Source: Sulfitobacter undariae | Lineage (GTDB): Bacteria; Pseudomonadota; Alphaproteobacteria; Rhodobacterales; Rhodobacteraceae | NCBI RefSeq assembly: GCF_014196805.1 | Contig: NZ_JACIEI010000012.1 | Coordinates: 32,198 to 96,197, forward strand | DNA length: 64,000 bases | Direction of reading: 5' to 3' | Position numbers and translations under genes: made by a program | Notes under the pieces: model-generated | What the model was told of the DNA's origin: nothing | The model's database searches: none | Seen by the model: only the letters and a program-made list of their open reading frames with translations | Part shown: one piece after another, positions 24,778 to 33,744 of the stretch | Layout: every line of letters begins with the position of its first letter | Numbering within the stretch: position 1 is the first letter of the stretch

Positions 24778-25536
24778 TCAATGTTTCAGGATCTGGTTAA
24801 GGAAAGTGCGGCAGCGCTCGGACTTGGGGTTCTCAAAGAACTCTTGCGGTGTGCCTGTCTCAACGATGGCCCCGTGATCCATAAAGACCATCCGATCTGC
24901 AGCGCGGCGGGCAAATCCCATTTCATGGGTGACAACAATCATCGTCATGCCGCTTTCGGCCAAATCGACAATCACATCTAAAACCTCCGCGATCATTTCG
25001 GGGTCCAGCGCCGATGTGGGTTCGTCAAAGAGCATGATTTTGGGTTCCATACACAAGGAACGCGCAATCGCCACACGCTGTTGCTGGCCGCCCGACAATG
25101 CGCCCGGTTTCTTGTTTGCCTGTTCGGGGATTTGCACACGTTCCAGATATTTCATCGCGCGGTCTTCGGCATCTGCACGTGATAGTCCACGTGCTTTCAT
25201 CGGGCCAAGCGTCAGATTTTGCAAAATGGTCAGGTGCGGGAACAGATTGAACTGTTGAAATACCATCCCCACTTCGGCGCGGATGGCCTCGATAGAAGCG
25301 GCATCGCCCATGCGTGTTCCGTCCACAGTGATTGTGCCGCTGTCATGCGCCTCAAGCGAGTTCACACAGCGGATCAAGGTGGATTTGCCAGAACCAGACG
25401 GGCCACAGACCACAATCCGCTCTCCATGTGCGACGGTAAGGTTCACGTCTTTGAGAGCGTGGTACGTGTCATACCACTTGTTCAGGCCGTTTATCTCGAT
25501 CGCGTTTGTGTGATCAGGGGCGCTTGGTTGTGGCAT
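24778..25536 (-). CDS. Polar amino acid ABC transporter ATP-binding protein (GlnQ/HisP family)
   Basis: This 252-residue ATPase has Walker [14 protein letters not shown] at about 47-59, the Q-loop [16 protein letters not shown], the signature [15 protein letters not shown], Walker [15 protein letters not shown] and the H-loop [10 protein letters not shown]. The [10 protein letters not shown] stretch is typical of the glutamine/histidine class. GAGGAGAGGTCC before ATG 25536 fixes the start; the frame is open farther upstream but that part crosses the promoter of the divergent binding-protein gene. It precedes the permease gene with 8 bases between stop and start. Confidence 0.95.
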   Translation of the reverse strand: MPQPSAPDHTNAIEINGLNKWYDTYHALKDVNLTVAHGERIVVCGPSGSGKSTLIRCVNSLEAHDSGTITVDGTRMGDAASIEAIRAEVGMVFQQFNLFPHLTILQNLTLGPMKARGLSRADAEDRAMKYLERVQIPEQANKKPGALSGGQQQRVAIARSLCMEPKIMLFDEPTSALDPEMIAEVLDVIVDLAESGMTMIVVTHEMGFARRAADRMVFMDHGAIVETGTPQEFFENPKSERCRTFLNQILKH

Positions 25537-25663
25537 GGACCTCTCCTCGTCGAGGGGTATAGTTAATTTCACTGTTGCCCAAAGCGCAACCAGCATTAGA
25601 TTGCGAAAGATCATAACAACGTCGCTCTTGCGACGACATAGTACAATCCACTGGGGAAAACAC
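25537..25663. promoter_or_regulatory. Divergent promoter region, amino acid importer
   Basis: These 127 bases separate the leftward ATPase-permease-AhpD-DUF1045 operon from the rightward binding-protein gene and must hold both promoters. I see no operator with a recognisable consensus. Confidence 0.45.
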
Positions 25664-26440
25664 ATGAAATTGATAAAAAATATCGGCCTCGCGGTCGGCT
25701 TTGCGGCCACGATGCTCGCCGCGCCTGTAATGGCACAGTCGGCGTTGAAGGATATCCTTAGTGGTGGTGTTCTTAAGGTCGGAACAACGGGCGATTGGAA
25801 CCCGATGTCTGTACGTGACCCCGCGACCAATTCTTATGTGGGGTACGATATCGACATCATGACCCAACTTGCCGCCGATCTGGGTGTTGAATTGGAAATG
25901 GTGCCAACCGATTGGAAAACGCTGGTGAACGGTGTTGTGGCGGGCAACTATCATGCGACTGGCTCTGCGTCGATCAGCCCTGCGCGGCTGAAGGCGGCGG
26001 GCTATTCGCACAGCTATATCGCGGTTGAGATGTTCCCGTTTACCACGGATGATAAACTGGCCAAGTTTGACGGTTGGGACAGCATCAACAAACCTGACGT
26101 AAAGGTTGCTACTACTTTGGGCACGTCCTTTGAAAAAATGGTCAAAGAATGGTTCCCCGAGGCCGAGATCGTTGTTGTCGAAGCGCCTGCGCGGGGTTTT
26201 CAAGAGGTTCTATCTGGCCGTGCGGATGTGTTTGTAACGTCTAACATCGAAGGGTCTACCCTGTTGCAGAAGTTCCAGAATGTGAAACAGATTGAGGTCA
26301 GCACGCCGCGCGCGCCGACACCTATCGCCATGCTGTTGCCGCAGACCGATCAGGTCTGGATCAACTATGTGAACAGCTGGATTGAGCTGAAAAAGGCGGA
26401 AGGCTTCTTTGAAGAAGTCGCTTTGAAGTGGGGCCTCTGA
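25664..26440 (+). CDS. Polar amino acid ABC transporter substrate-binding protein
   Basis: This is a 258-residue periplasmic family 3 solute-binding protein (SBP_bac_3). The signal peptide is [20 protein letters not shown] with cleavage after VMA. The mature domain shows [39 protein letters not shown] and [20 protein letters not shown], the standard ligand-cleft segments. It is divergent from its ATPase and permease genes, an arrangement that allows separate expression. Some relatives are cyclohexadienyl dehydratases rather than transport proteins; linkage to ABC genes favours transport. A strong terminator follows the gene. The amino acid ligand cannot be told. Confidence 0.9.
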   Translation: MKLIKNIGLAVGFAATMLAAPVMAQSALKDILSGGVLKVGTTGDWNPMSVRDPATNSYVGYDIDIMTQLAADLGVELEMVPTDWKTLVNGVVAGNYHATGSASISPARLKAAGYSHSYIAVEMFPFTTDDKLAKFDGWDSINKPDVKVATTLGTSFEKMVKEWFPEAEIVVVEAPARGFQEVLSGRADVFVTSNIEGSTLLQKFQNVKQIEVSTPRAPTPIAMLLPQTDQVWINYVNSWIELKKAEGFFEEVALKWGL

Positions 26441-26463
26441 GCCGTAAGGTATAGACGAACAGG

Positions 26464-26485
26464 GGGCGCCTTCGGGCGCCCTTTT
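26464..26485 (+). terminator. Strong intrinsic terminator with TTCG loop
   Basis: GGGCGCC (26464-26470), the tetraloop TTCG and GGCGCCC (26475-26481) are followed by TTTT. It ends 23 bases after the binding-protein stop and lies just before the MATE gene, so the two genes are probably separate transcription units. Confidence 0.9.
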
Positions 26486-26494
26486 CTTTGCAAG

Positions 26495-27886
26495 ATGGAT
26501 GGCGCGATGATTGATACTGACCTGACCGAAGGCCCCATCAGTGGCCATTTTCGCCGTCTTGCCATTCCCGCAGCGGTTGGGATGCTGTTCAGTACCCTCT
26601 ATAATGTGGTCGATACTTTTTATGCGGGCTACTTTGGCACGCAGGCGCAGGCGGGGCTGACTATTGGCTTCCAAGCGTTCTTCATCCTTGTTGCCATCGG
26701 CTTTGGCCTCAGTTCTGCGATGAGTGCGCTGGTGGGCAATGCAAAGGGGCGCAAAGACGCGGCGGATGCACGGCATCTGGCGGCGCAGGGCATCGGCTTG
26801 GGCGTTATGGCGACTTTGGTGATGGTCGCTATCGGGGTGTTTGCAGGACCAAAATTGATTGCCGTCGTCTCTGAGCCGGGGGGCTACCGCGATGCGGGGC
26901 TGGGGTATTTCAGCTGGCTGATCTTTGCGCTGCCCGGTTTCATTATGGGGCCAACAGCCAATGGTATCTTACAAGCGCGCGGCGATACCCGCAGCTTGCA
27001 ACGCGCGATGGTGGTGGCGTTTTTTGTGAACGTGGGGCTGAACCCGCTATTGATGTTCGGCATTCCGGGCGTGATTGGTGGGATGGGATTTAACGGCATC
27101 GCCTTGGCGACGATTATCAGCCAGTCAGGTGTGGCTATCTATATCCTGTGGCAGGTGTTCGGACGCTCGATGATGCAAGACCTCAAATGGTCCGAGTTCG
27201 CGCCCGTTCCCGCCAAATACGCCGAGATCATTGCGCAGGCATTTCCCTCCGCCTTCGCGCTCTTGGTGACATTTTCGAGCGGGTTCATCATACAGTTTGC
27301 GCTGAAAGATCACGGAGAGGCGGCACTGGCGGCCTATGGGATTGCCATGCGGGTTGAGCAGTTGTTTTTGTTACCTGCCTTGGGCATCGCGATTTCACTG
27401 GTGCCGATTGCTGCGCAGAACTTTGGCGCAGGCCAATCCGAGCGCGTGCGCGAAGCGTTTCACCGCTGTTGGATGTTGGGCGTCACGGGTACTTTGCTGG
27501 CCTTCCCGTTTTTATGGTTCGGGGGCGCGTTGGCGGCGCGTGTGTTTTCAGATGATGCCGAAGTCATCCGTGTGACTGCGCTGTTTTTAAAAGTCGAAGC
27601 GGTGATCTTGCCTCTTTATGTGGTGTTGTTTGCCATCAACTCCTTGTTGCAAGCCTTGCGCAATGCCGTGTGGACGATGTGGCTGGGCATCTACCGCCAA
27701 TGGATCGGTATGGCCTTGTTCATCTGGTTGTTCGCTTATGTTTTCGATGGCGGGATGACAGGGGTTCGTCTGGGCATTGCTGCCGCTGTTGGGACGGGTC
27801 TACTGTTGGGGATTTGGGTCGGGGTGCGGGTGGCACGCACGCAAATTGGTGGTTTGGGCAAGCCGCCCTTTATGGCGAAAGGCTAA
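26495..27886 (+). CDS. MATE-family multidrug/cation efflux transporter
   Basis: This 463-residue multi-helix antiporter is of the MATE family (NorM/DinF-like), exchanging H+ or Na+ for cationic toxins. It has two related halves of about six helices. Family segments are FRRLAIPAAVGMLFSTLYNV with VDTFYAGYFGTQAQAGLTIG, GLGYFSWLIFALPGFIMGPT, IPGVIGGMGFNGIALATIIS, and in the second half LLPALGIAISLVPIAAQNFG. A second in-frame ATG at 26507 gives a form 4 residues shorter and is equally plausible. It is convergent with the large ABC-like gene on the right. The substrate is unknown. Confidence 0.92.
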   Translation: MDGAMIDTDLTEGPISGHFRRLAIPAAVGMLFSTLYNVVDTFYAGYFGTQAQAGLTIGFQAFFILVAIGFGLSSAMSALVGNAKGRKDAADARHLAAQGIGLGVMATLVMVAIGVFAGPKLIAVVSEPGGYRDAGLGYFSWLIFALPGFIMGPTANGILQARGDTRSLQRAMVVAFFVNVGLNPLLMFGIPGVIGGMGFNGIALATIISQSGVAIYILWQVFGRSMMQDLKWSEFAPVPAKYAEIIAQAFPSAFALLVTFSSGFIIQFALKDHGEAALAAYGIAMRVEQLFLLPALGIAISLVPIAAQNFGAGQSERVREAFHRCWMLGVTGTLLAFPFLWFGGALAARVFSDDAEVIRVTALFLKVEAVILPLYVVLFAINSLLQALRNAVWTMWLGIYRQWIGMALFIWLFAYVFDGGMTGVRLGIAAAVGTGLLLGIWVGVRVARTQIGGLGKPPFMAKG

Positions 27887-27917
27887 CTGCCTGCCCCTGC
27901 CAGATCACAGTAGGGTC

Positions 27918-27942
27918 GCAACATGGGATTAAACCATGTCGC
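27918..27942. terminator. Hairpin between convergent genes
   Basis: ACATGG (27921-27926) pairs with CCATGT (27934-27939), extended by GC/GC across one A-C mismatch. It lies 31 bases after the MATE stop and 52 bases before the end of the convergent ABC-like gene, so it may serve either side. There is no T-tract. Confidence 0.4.
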
Positions 27943-27993
27943 AGGTGGTCCCTGTAGTTTGCTGCCCTAGCCATTTGGAGGGAGCGCCGAGTT

Positions 27994-30900
27994 TCATGTT
28001 GTGTCGCTTCCCAGAGGTCTCAATGCAGATAAATCCACACCTTGCATGGCAGCAATTTGATGGGTCTCACGCAGGGCTTCTGCGGTGGCATTGAGGTGGC
28101 CTGCAACGGTTCGCAAAAGGTTGGTTGCCACCGCGGCGTCGTTTTCGATCACGGCCAGCAACTCCTGCGCACCGATGCGTAAAAACACGCTGTCTTCGAC
28201 CGCAACCAAATCCAAAGTGCGGTTTTCGTTTTGAATAACAGCCAGATCACCGATCAAGCGGCCCGGGCCGACTTCGGTGATAGGAATAGACATGCCGTCT
28301 GCCTTTGGCCAATACACCCGGGCCAATCCGGATACACAAATATATGCAGCATCGGCTTTTTGATTGGCTTTAAAGATGCTTTTTGATGCCTTTACTTCGT
28401 ACCATTGACCACTGAACGCCAGCAGCCGCTGTTGTTTTTGGTCGAGGCCGCGGAAGGCTTCGGTCTTTGCAACGATGCGAAGCTTACGGTCCAAATCGCG
28501 ACGGGCGTCATCATCAAGCGACTCGTTTGAGTGCTCCTCACCGCCAATTTTGCCATCCTCAATTTCGAAAAAGAGATCATAACCCGACGGGTCAACAAAT
28601 TCTCGTTGGATGTAAATCTGGGTCGTGTCAGGCATCAAGCTGGCAAGGCTTTCGCGCATTTTTGCGCGGACATCTTTTTCCTGACTTGCGAATGCATTTC
28701 TCATAATCATGATGTCAGGTTTTTTGACCGCAGCACGGCTTAGCGAAACGCGTTCGCGGAACTCGGAAGTCAGGTTTTCGCCACCTTGGCTGACCACCAT
28801 GTTGAGAATGGACTGGGCGGCCAATCGCCGTAGACCTTTTTCTTCAAGAACCTTGATGACAACATCTTCGACATCTTTGGTACGCGCACCCGCCATGCAA
28901 GATATTCCGCCATAGAGAGCGTTTTCCAAAACTGAAATGGCCGAGATGTTTTTCTGCGGGTCAATTGTCTCAAACAATCCATCCAGTTCGGCAACCATCT
29001 GTGCTGCGTTTCCGGCCCGAATTTCAAGTATTCTGTCTTTTAGAGCCGCTGGGAAGGCGGGCCCGATTTGCTCGGCAGATAAGGTGAACGGCACTGTTAG
29101 CATCAAAGCAAAATCTTCGGGCGGCAATGCAGCATTCCCAACCTTACGTCTCATCGCGACAATTTGGTTCAGCCGATTATAAAGCTGATCGTTCATGTTA
29201 AAGCGGCGGAACAAGGGATGGCTTGTATCGTCTGGGCCAAAGGTTGCATTTAACTCTTCGATGACGCTTGCAGCTATTTGTGCAAGTTCGTCGATCAATC
29301 CATGCGCGCGCAAAATATCAAAAAATTTCGTTTCCCGCGACAGCAGCTCTTGGGTTTGCGGTTGGGTTGGCATTGCATAGAAAAGGTTGCTGCCCAGTGG
29401 CACTACTTGATTGAACTTGGCCGGATCAAAAGGGAAGACAATGTCATCCAGACCAGCTTCGACAATGCGTTGCGCGACCAAGGGGCGAATTTGCACAATC
29501 GCATCTGCTAGGTCTTGCTCGGAATCAGGCTTTAATCGAGAGTTCAGCACACTGCGCACCATAAAATCATCGTTACCCATGGCTTCGACCAGTGTGAACC
29601 ACCATTCGCGGATGTCGTCCATCGACTTGAAATTGGCGATTTCAGGCACGATCCAATCGGTGTTGTAAGGGTCCGTGCTGTTGCCTGTTATCGCGGCTTC
29701 TTCCTGCCAGAGCGTGACTTCCTCTGAAATGCCATTGGCAAACACAGGCTTGATCATGAAGGGCATAAACAGGTTTTCGCCAAGCGTGCCGTGAAACAGA
29801 TAAGGCATTGAATTAACCGAGCCAATTCTGTTGGAAATGACGGCTTGGTGTAGTTCGTTCATGGCATAGCCCGCAACATTCACGGCACCGCGCGTGGGCA
29901 GCACCTCTCGTGTTAGCAGGTCTACAAGAGCCATTTCTGTGGTTTCGCTGTGGGTTTTAAACGCAACGCGGGCGCCTTGGGGAATAACCAGATTGATATC
30001 ATCTAAAACGGTGTACCCCTCTTCATTCAGTACAGTCACACCGCGAAACTGGATCTCGCCGTCTAATTTGGGAATGGTATCGGGTGTGCCTTCGAACAAC
30101 GAGGCATCAACGAGGGTTTTGAAGGTGAACTTCTCGGTTACAACTTCCCAACGGACCGCCATGTCCTGTAGCTGATTGTAGTAGTCCAGTACTTCTTTCC
30201 AAGGTGACGATAGGTCCTTATAGGCCGCCAAAGCCGCAACAAGAGCACCAACAGTGATTTCGCCGGTGATGGCAAGATAACCCCCGACAGAATAGAAAAA
30301 GAAAGGCGTCAACTGGTTGATGAAGTTGTTCAGGAACTTCATGAAGTATTTTTTTTCGTATATTTTCAGACGGATGCCAAACAAAATGCCCAGACGGTTG
30401 GAGAAGAGCGCCATCCTGTGCCTGATCCCTCCGTTGGTACGAATGTCGCTGGCTCCGGCGGCTGTTTCGCCGATCTCGGCGGATAGTGTGCGCACCTCTA
30501 GAATACGTGATTTGTTCAACAAGCTGAGCTGACGTTGCAGTTTCGGAATGATCCAAGCTTGCAGTGGAATTAGGGCGATGGATACCATGCCAAACCAGAA
30601 ACTTTGCCCAAACAAAAACGCCAGAATGGTCAACATCTGCCCGCCTTGGAACAAGGGTTGCGATAGCATATCCCCCATCAGCCCGCCCATCGGCTCTGCC
30701 TCTGAGGTCACCATTGAAACCAGTTCGCCCTGACTGCTAGAGCGGAAAAACGGGCGGGGAAATCTGAGGGTGCGGGTTATGAGCTGAAACCGAAACCTTC
30801 GCAACAACCGCTCGGCCAAGACACCTTTCATGGTGTTGAGCCGCATTTTCAGCAATCCGTTTGCCAGCACTGCCAGCAAAAAGCAAACACAGAGGACCAT

Positions 30901-31098
30901 CAGGAATTCAACTTGGGTTAAAGTGATACCCAGAAGAGTGATATCTTCACCTGTGCCGCCGATGGCGTCATTGATGATACGTTTAGGCAGTTCCAGTGAC
31001 ACATACAGCAGCGGGAAGGTTAGCAGAGTAACGAACAGGAGTATAATTTGACTGCGTTTCGAGTTTTTCCAGATGAACTGGAAGAGGCTCTTTTCCAT
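27994..31098 (-). CDS. ABC-exporter-like protein with degenerate ATPase and C-terminal cyclic-nucleotide-binding domain
   Basis: This 1034-residue protein is unusual. Residues 1 to about 330 form an ABC exporter transmembrane domain (SQIILLFVTLLTFPLLYVSL, PFFFYSVGGYLAITGEITVG). From about 345 an ATPase domain begins (GEIQFRGVTVLNEEGYTVLD, INLVIPQGARVAF), but no motif is intact. The Walker A site reads AFKTHSETTEM. The Q-loop reads SVNSMPYLFHGTLGENL without Gln. The signature is NLTSEFRERVSLSRAAV. Walker B is DIMIMRNAFAS, without Asp or Glu, and the H-loop is YIQREF. About 330 extra residues of helical sequence interrupt the domain between Q-loop and signature. From about 890 a CAP_ED domain follows (VSGLARVYWPKADG, GPGRLIGDLAVIQNENRTLD). 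It is inferred to be a membrane sensor or scaffold, not an ATP-driven pump. It is the last gene downstream of the glycan operon. Confidence 0.85.
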   Translation of the reverse strand: MEKSLFQFIWKNSKRSQIILLFVTLLTFPLLYVSLELPKRIINDAIGGTGEDITLLGITLTQVEFLMVLCVCFLLAVLANGLLKMRLNTMKGVLAERLLRRFRFQLITRTLRFPRPFFRSSSQGELVSMVTSEAEPMGGLMGDMLSQPLFQGGQMLTILAFLFGQSFWFGMVSIALIPLQAWIIPKLQRQLSLLNKSRILEVRTLSAEIGETAAGASDIRTNGGIRHRMALFSNRLGILFGIRLKIYEKKYFMKFLNNFINQLTPFFFYSVGGYLAITGEITVGALVAALAAYKDLSSPWKEVLDYYNQLQDMAVRWEVVTEKFTFKTLVDASLFEGTPDTIPKLDGEIQFRGVTVLNEEGYTVLDDINLVIPQGARVAFKTHSETTEMALVDLLTREVLPTRGAVNVAGYAMNELHQAVISNRIGSVNSMPYLFHGTLGENLFMPFMIKPVFANGISEEVTLWQEEAAITGNSTDPYNTDWIVPEIANFKSMDDIREWWFTLVEAMGNDDFMVRSVLNSRLKPDSEQDLADAIVQIRPLVAQRIVEAGLDDIVFPFDPAKFNQVVPLGSNLFYAMPTQPQTQELLSRETKFFDILRAHGLIDELAQIAASVIEELNATFGPDDTSHPLFRRFNMNDQLYNRLNQIVAMRRKVGNAALPPEDFALMLTVPFTLSAEQIGPAFPAALKDRILEIRAGNAAQMVAELDGLFETIDPQKNISAISVLENALYGGISCMAGARTKDVEDVVIKVLEEKGLRRLAAQSILNMVVSQGGENLTSEFRERVSLSRAAVKKPDIMIMRNAFASQEKDVRAKMRESLASLMPDTTQIYIQREFVDPSGYDLFFEIEDGKIGGEEHSNESLDDDARRDLDRKLRIVAKTEAFRGLDQKQQRLLAFSGQWYEVKASKSIFKANQKADAAYICVSGLARVYWPKADGMSIPITEVGPGRLIGDLAVIQNENRTLDLVAVEDSVFLRIGAQELLAVIENDAAVATNLLRTVAGHLNATAEALRETHQIAAMQGVDLSALRPLGSDTT

Positions 31099-31239
31099 CG
31101 TAAGTGTCCTTGAAACGAGAAGGTGTTGGTCTGTACGGGAATTATTTACCGAAGAACATCACCTTTCTTTGCACAGGTCGTAAACAACTGTCTGTATTGA
31201 TCTAAACGGTCCGGCTTAATGCGGCACCTGATGTAGTTA

Positions 31240-32031
31240 TCAAATTGGAAAATATAAGTTTTTTATTTTTGGTTGCGGCAGTTCACTTTTCCGCGTGCTT
31301 AGATTGATCGGCGTTGCACCGCCCTCCAAAAGCATACTCAGGCAATTTTTGGTGAAATCCCAGATGTCTTCATTATGCACCAGATGGTGGCTCAAAAACC
31401 CAAGCGGCTCAGCGGCATCTGTTCGTCCTGCGCGTCTATCTTGCAGCAGCGTGACAATTTGTTCGATGATGTGTTCAGGCGCGTGGAGACCTTGACCCCC
31501 GTGCCAGTTGATCGGGTCAATATGCGTGTTAATCTGAACTACGCCTGCTACCTGTCGTGATTTGCGCGGTGTGAACGTTGAAACACCTACATAACCTTGT
31601 GCTGAAAGCCCCTCCAGTACGCCTGTGTCGATGCGGTTCCATGGAGGGACAAACATAGCCAGTACATCCGCGCCAAAAAGGTGTTTCATTCTGGTCAAAG
31701 CGGCTTCTGTCTCGCTGCGCGCTTGGGAACGGGGCTGACCGAATTCGGCCTTTTTGGCCCCCACAGGGGCGTTGTTCTGGTGTGCCCAGCCGTGGACAAG
31801 CGGGATCATGATCTGCGTGTCTCGGGCAAGCTGTGCCAGCGCAGGTTTTGCGGCCTTCGGGATCACGGCAACATGGACAGGCAGCCCAAGGTCTTCACCG
31901 ATTTTCAGCAGTCTGGTTAGCGCAGGTGTGGGTTCAATGGCATCATCGTCGCGCCACCAAAGTGGCAAAGCGCGCTTTTCAGAACGCCAACAGGAAAGCT
32001 CTGTTTGTAAGGGGGACCAGTCAATTTTCAT
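31240..32031 (-). CDS. Polysaccharide deacetylase family protein
   Basis: This 263-residue carbohydrate-esterase-4-like protein is expected to remove N- or O-acetyl groups from a sugar polymer or lipid-linked glycan. WWRDDDAIEPTPALTRLL near residue 25 contains the Asp-Asp metal/catalytic pair. VHGWAHQN at about 79-86 has the H-x3-H metal motif. FVPPWNRIDTGVLEGL at about 124-139 is the CE4 motif 3 region with Pro-Pro-Trp, and FLSHHLVHNED near 219 has the late histidine. No signal peptide is visible, so it is cytoplasmic or acts at the membrane face. Its start overlaps the end of the upstream MurG-like gene by 11 bases. It is the last member of the coupled glycan operon. Confidence 0.85.
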   Translation of the reverse strand: MKIDWSPLQTELSCWRSEKRALPLWWRDDDAIEPTPALTRLLKIGEDLGLPVHVAVIPKAAKPALAQLARDTQIMIPLVHGWAHQNNAPVGAKKAEFGQPRSQARSETEAALTRMKHLFGADVLAMFVPPWNRIDTGVLEGLSAQGYVGVSTFTPRKSRQVAGVVQINTHIDPINWHGGQGLHAPEHIIEQIVTLLQDRRAGRTDAAEPLGFLSHHLVHNEDIWDFTKNCLSMLLEGGATPINLSTRKSELPQPKIKNLYFPI

Positions 32032-33163
32032 GCTGTTTACGCCTTAAATCTCTTACGATCCTAACAGTTTCATCAGCACCGTCAAAGCCCGTCCGCGCTG
32101 GAATACCTGCGGGCGCAGCGGCCAATTGGGAAAGTGCAGTGCGTAAGCTGTCTGGCGTAAGGTCCTCATTTTTCACAACCGCGATTTGTGGAAGGCTTGC
32201 AAGTGCTTGCGCTCGAATTGTCTGTTCCACCTCGGAGCCCGCATCAAAAGGGATAAACACGGCCCGACAGCCGCTTTGTAAGACATCAATCGCGGTGTTG
32301 TAGCCGCACATGGAAACCGACGCCGCCGCGTGATGCAGCATGGCGCGGAAATCGGGACGGGCGGCTTCAACGGTGACATTTGCGGGTGCGGAAGCTTGGA
32401 GCGCAGCAATGCGGTTGGCGGGCTGACTGCCCCCTAGCAACAGCCGCCAGCGCCTGTCATCGCCGACGGCGGCTTGCATCGCGGTTTCAAAAATATGCGA
32501 TCCGACATCGCCGCCGCCCGCGCTGATGATGATCTCATCTGCGCCCGCTTTTTGCGGATGTGGTGCGGCAGGAGGGGGGGCAATCAGCCCCGTGTAGTGC
32601 AACCGCTGCTGCAACGACGCCGTGACCGGCCATGAAAGATTAAGGGGCGTAAACTCAGGATCGGCATGAACCAAAACAGCATCGTAGTAGAGCGAGAGGA
32701 TGTCGTGGGTTTTTTCGGCCTTTTGCGGGCTGGAGGGGGGCGCGAGGATGTCGCGTATCGAGGCACAGATCAGCGGCGGATCAGGTCGGGCTTTTGCTTC
32801 GCTCAACAGCGCAAGGAATTCTGTGCGCAGGGTGCGGCGGCCAAAGGGAAATAGCTCGGTAATCAGAACATCGGGGCGCAGGTCATGAAAATGCTGGATG
32901 AGCTGGGCAGTCCGTGCCTCGAGTACTGCTGGGTCCGCTGGCACGCCGTTGAGGTCAAGCAGACGTGTGAAATCCACGCCATCCGATCTTAGCGGGGGCA
33001 TTTGTAGCAAAGGAACATCACCGCGATCCAACAGCGGCGACGCCATTCCACCTGACACCACCGTGGCCGTATGGTTTGCCCGCTGAAAAGCACGGGCGAG
33101 CGTCAATGCACGCGCCAAATGACCGGTTCCCAAAAGGTGAGTGACGACAATCATAATTTTCAT
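32021..33163 (-). CDS. MurG/COG4671-like glycosyltransferase (A)
   Basis: This 380-residue GT-B protein resembles the predicted glycosyltransferases of COG4671 and the C-terminal half of MurG. The N-terminal nucleotide-fold has MIVVTHLLGTGHLARALTLA, where GTGH corresponds to the MurG glycine-rich acceptor loop. The C-terminal domain has IIISAGGGDVGSHIFETAM at about 220-238 and the UDP-sugar region SMCGYNTAIDVLQSGCRAVF at about 298-317, followed by IPFDAGSEVEQTIRAQAL. The operon has a second protein of the same type (36060-37283), with which it shares GHL-R-x-x-T-L-A and the GGYNT/CGYNT segment. ATGA overlap with the histidine phosphatase gene. Donor and acceptor are unknown. Confidence 0.82.
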   Translation of the reverse strand: MKIMIVVTHLLGTGHLARALTLARAFQRANHTATVVSGGMASPLLDRGDVPLLQMPPLRSDGVDFTRLLDLNGVPADPAVLEARTAQLIQHFHDLRPDVLITELFPFGRRTLRTEFLALLSEAKARPDPPLICASIRDILAPPSSPQKAEKTHDILSLYYDAVLVHADPEFTPLNLSWPVTASLQQRLHYTGLIAPPPAAPHPQKAGADEIIISAGGGDVGSHIFETAMQAAVGDDRRWRLLLGGSQPANRIAALQASAPANVTVEAARPDFRAMLHHAAASVSMCGYNTAIDVLQSGCRAVFIPFDAGSEVEQTIRAQALASLPQIAVVKNEDLTPDSLRTALSQLAAAPAGIPARTGFDGADETVRIVRDLRRKQHEN

Positions 33164-33744
33164 GGGTTGCGGTCCTCCAGACGTAGGGGCTGCGGGTCAA
33201 GTTGCCATTTGGTTTCAGAAATATCCAAAATATAGAGCCTGTTGCGTTTGATCTGGAAGGGTGCGGCGCCGCTGAAATTCCATCCGCTTGCCTGCGCCAT
33301 CAACACCCGCATGACGCCAATATGACAGACTGCAACGGTGTCTCGCGTTAACATCTCGGCCCATTTGAGCAAACGCGCGCGCATGATGGCGGGGCTTTCG
33401 CCGTCTGGTGGGCTGTAGTCCCAGCCCCACTCCTCAATATGGCGGAAACCGGATGCTGCATCAGCGACAAGGTCGCGTCCCATACAGCCTTCCCATTGCC
33501 CCCAATCCATTTCGATCAGGGCAGGATCAGTCATCGGCTCTCGGTCCGTAACTAATTTGGCAGTCTCAACGGCACGCAAAAGCGGGCTGGACCACAGATC
33601 GGCCTTGTCCCATGGTGCAGGCATGCGCAAATCGCGCAACTGCGCCCGCGCCGCATCGTCCAGCGGCACATCCGTGCGCCCTTGAATGCGGCCTGCGCGG
33701 TTCCACGCGGTGTGGCCGTGGCGCAAAAGGGCCAAACGGGGCAT
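33160..33744 (-). CDS. Histidine phosphatase (phosphoglycerate-mutase-like)
   Basis: This 194-residue histidine-phosphatase-superfamily enzyme has the catalytic RHGHTAWNRAGRIQGRTDVP at about 8-27 (phospho-His10 expected), LWSSPLLRAVETAKLV at about 50-65 with the conserved Arg, the glutamate region ALIEMDWGQWEG and the second catalytic histidine in VAVCHIGVMRVLMAQASG near 141. It is cytoplasmic. Its stop overlaps the next gene's ATG and its start overlaps the upstream stop by one base (TAATG), so it is translationally locked into the glycan operon. A role in dephosphorylating a sugar phosphate or lipid-linked intermediate is inferred from context; alpha-ribazole phosphatase-like activity cannot be excluded. 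Confidence 0.85.
   Translation of the reverse strand: MPRLALLRHGHTAWNRAGRIQGRTDVPLDDAARAQLRDLRMPAPWDKADLWSSPLLRAVETAKLVTDREPMTDPALIEMDWGQWEGCMGRDLVADAASGFRHIEEWGWDYSPPDGESPAIMRARLLKWAEMLTRDTVAVCHIGVMRVLMAQASGWNFSGAAPFQIKRNRLYILDISETKWQLDPQPLRLEDRNP

Noticed and set aside
31195..31215. FNR-like half-site TTGATCTAAACGGTC
   Set aside because: Only one half matches TTGAT; the second half-site is missing.
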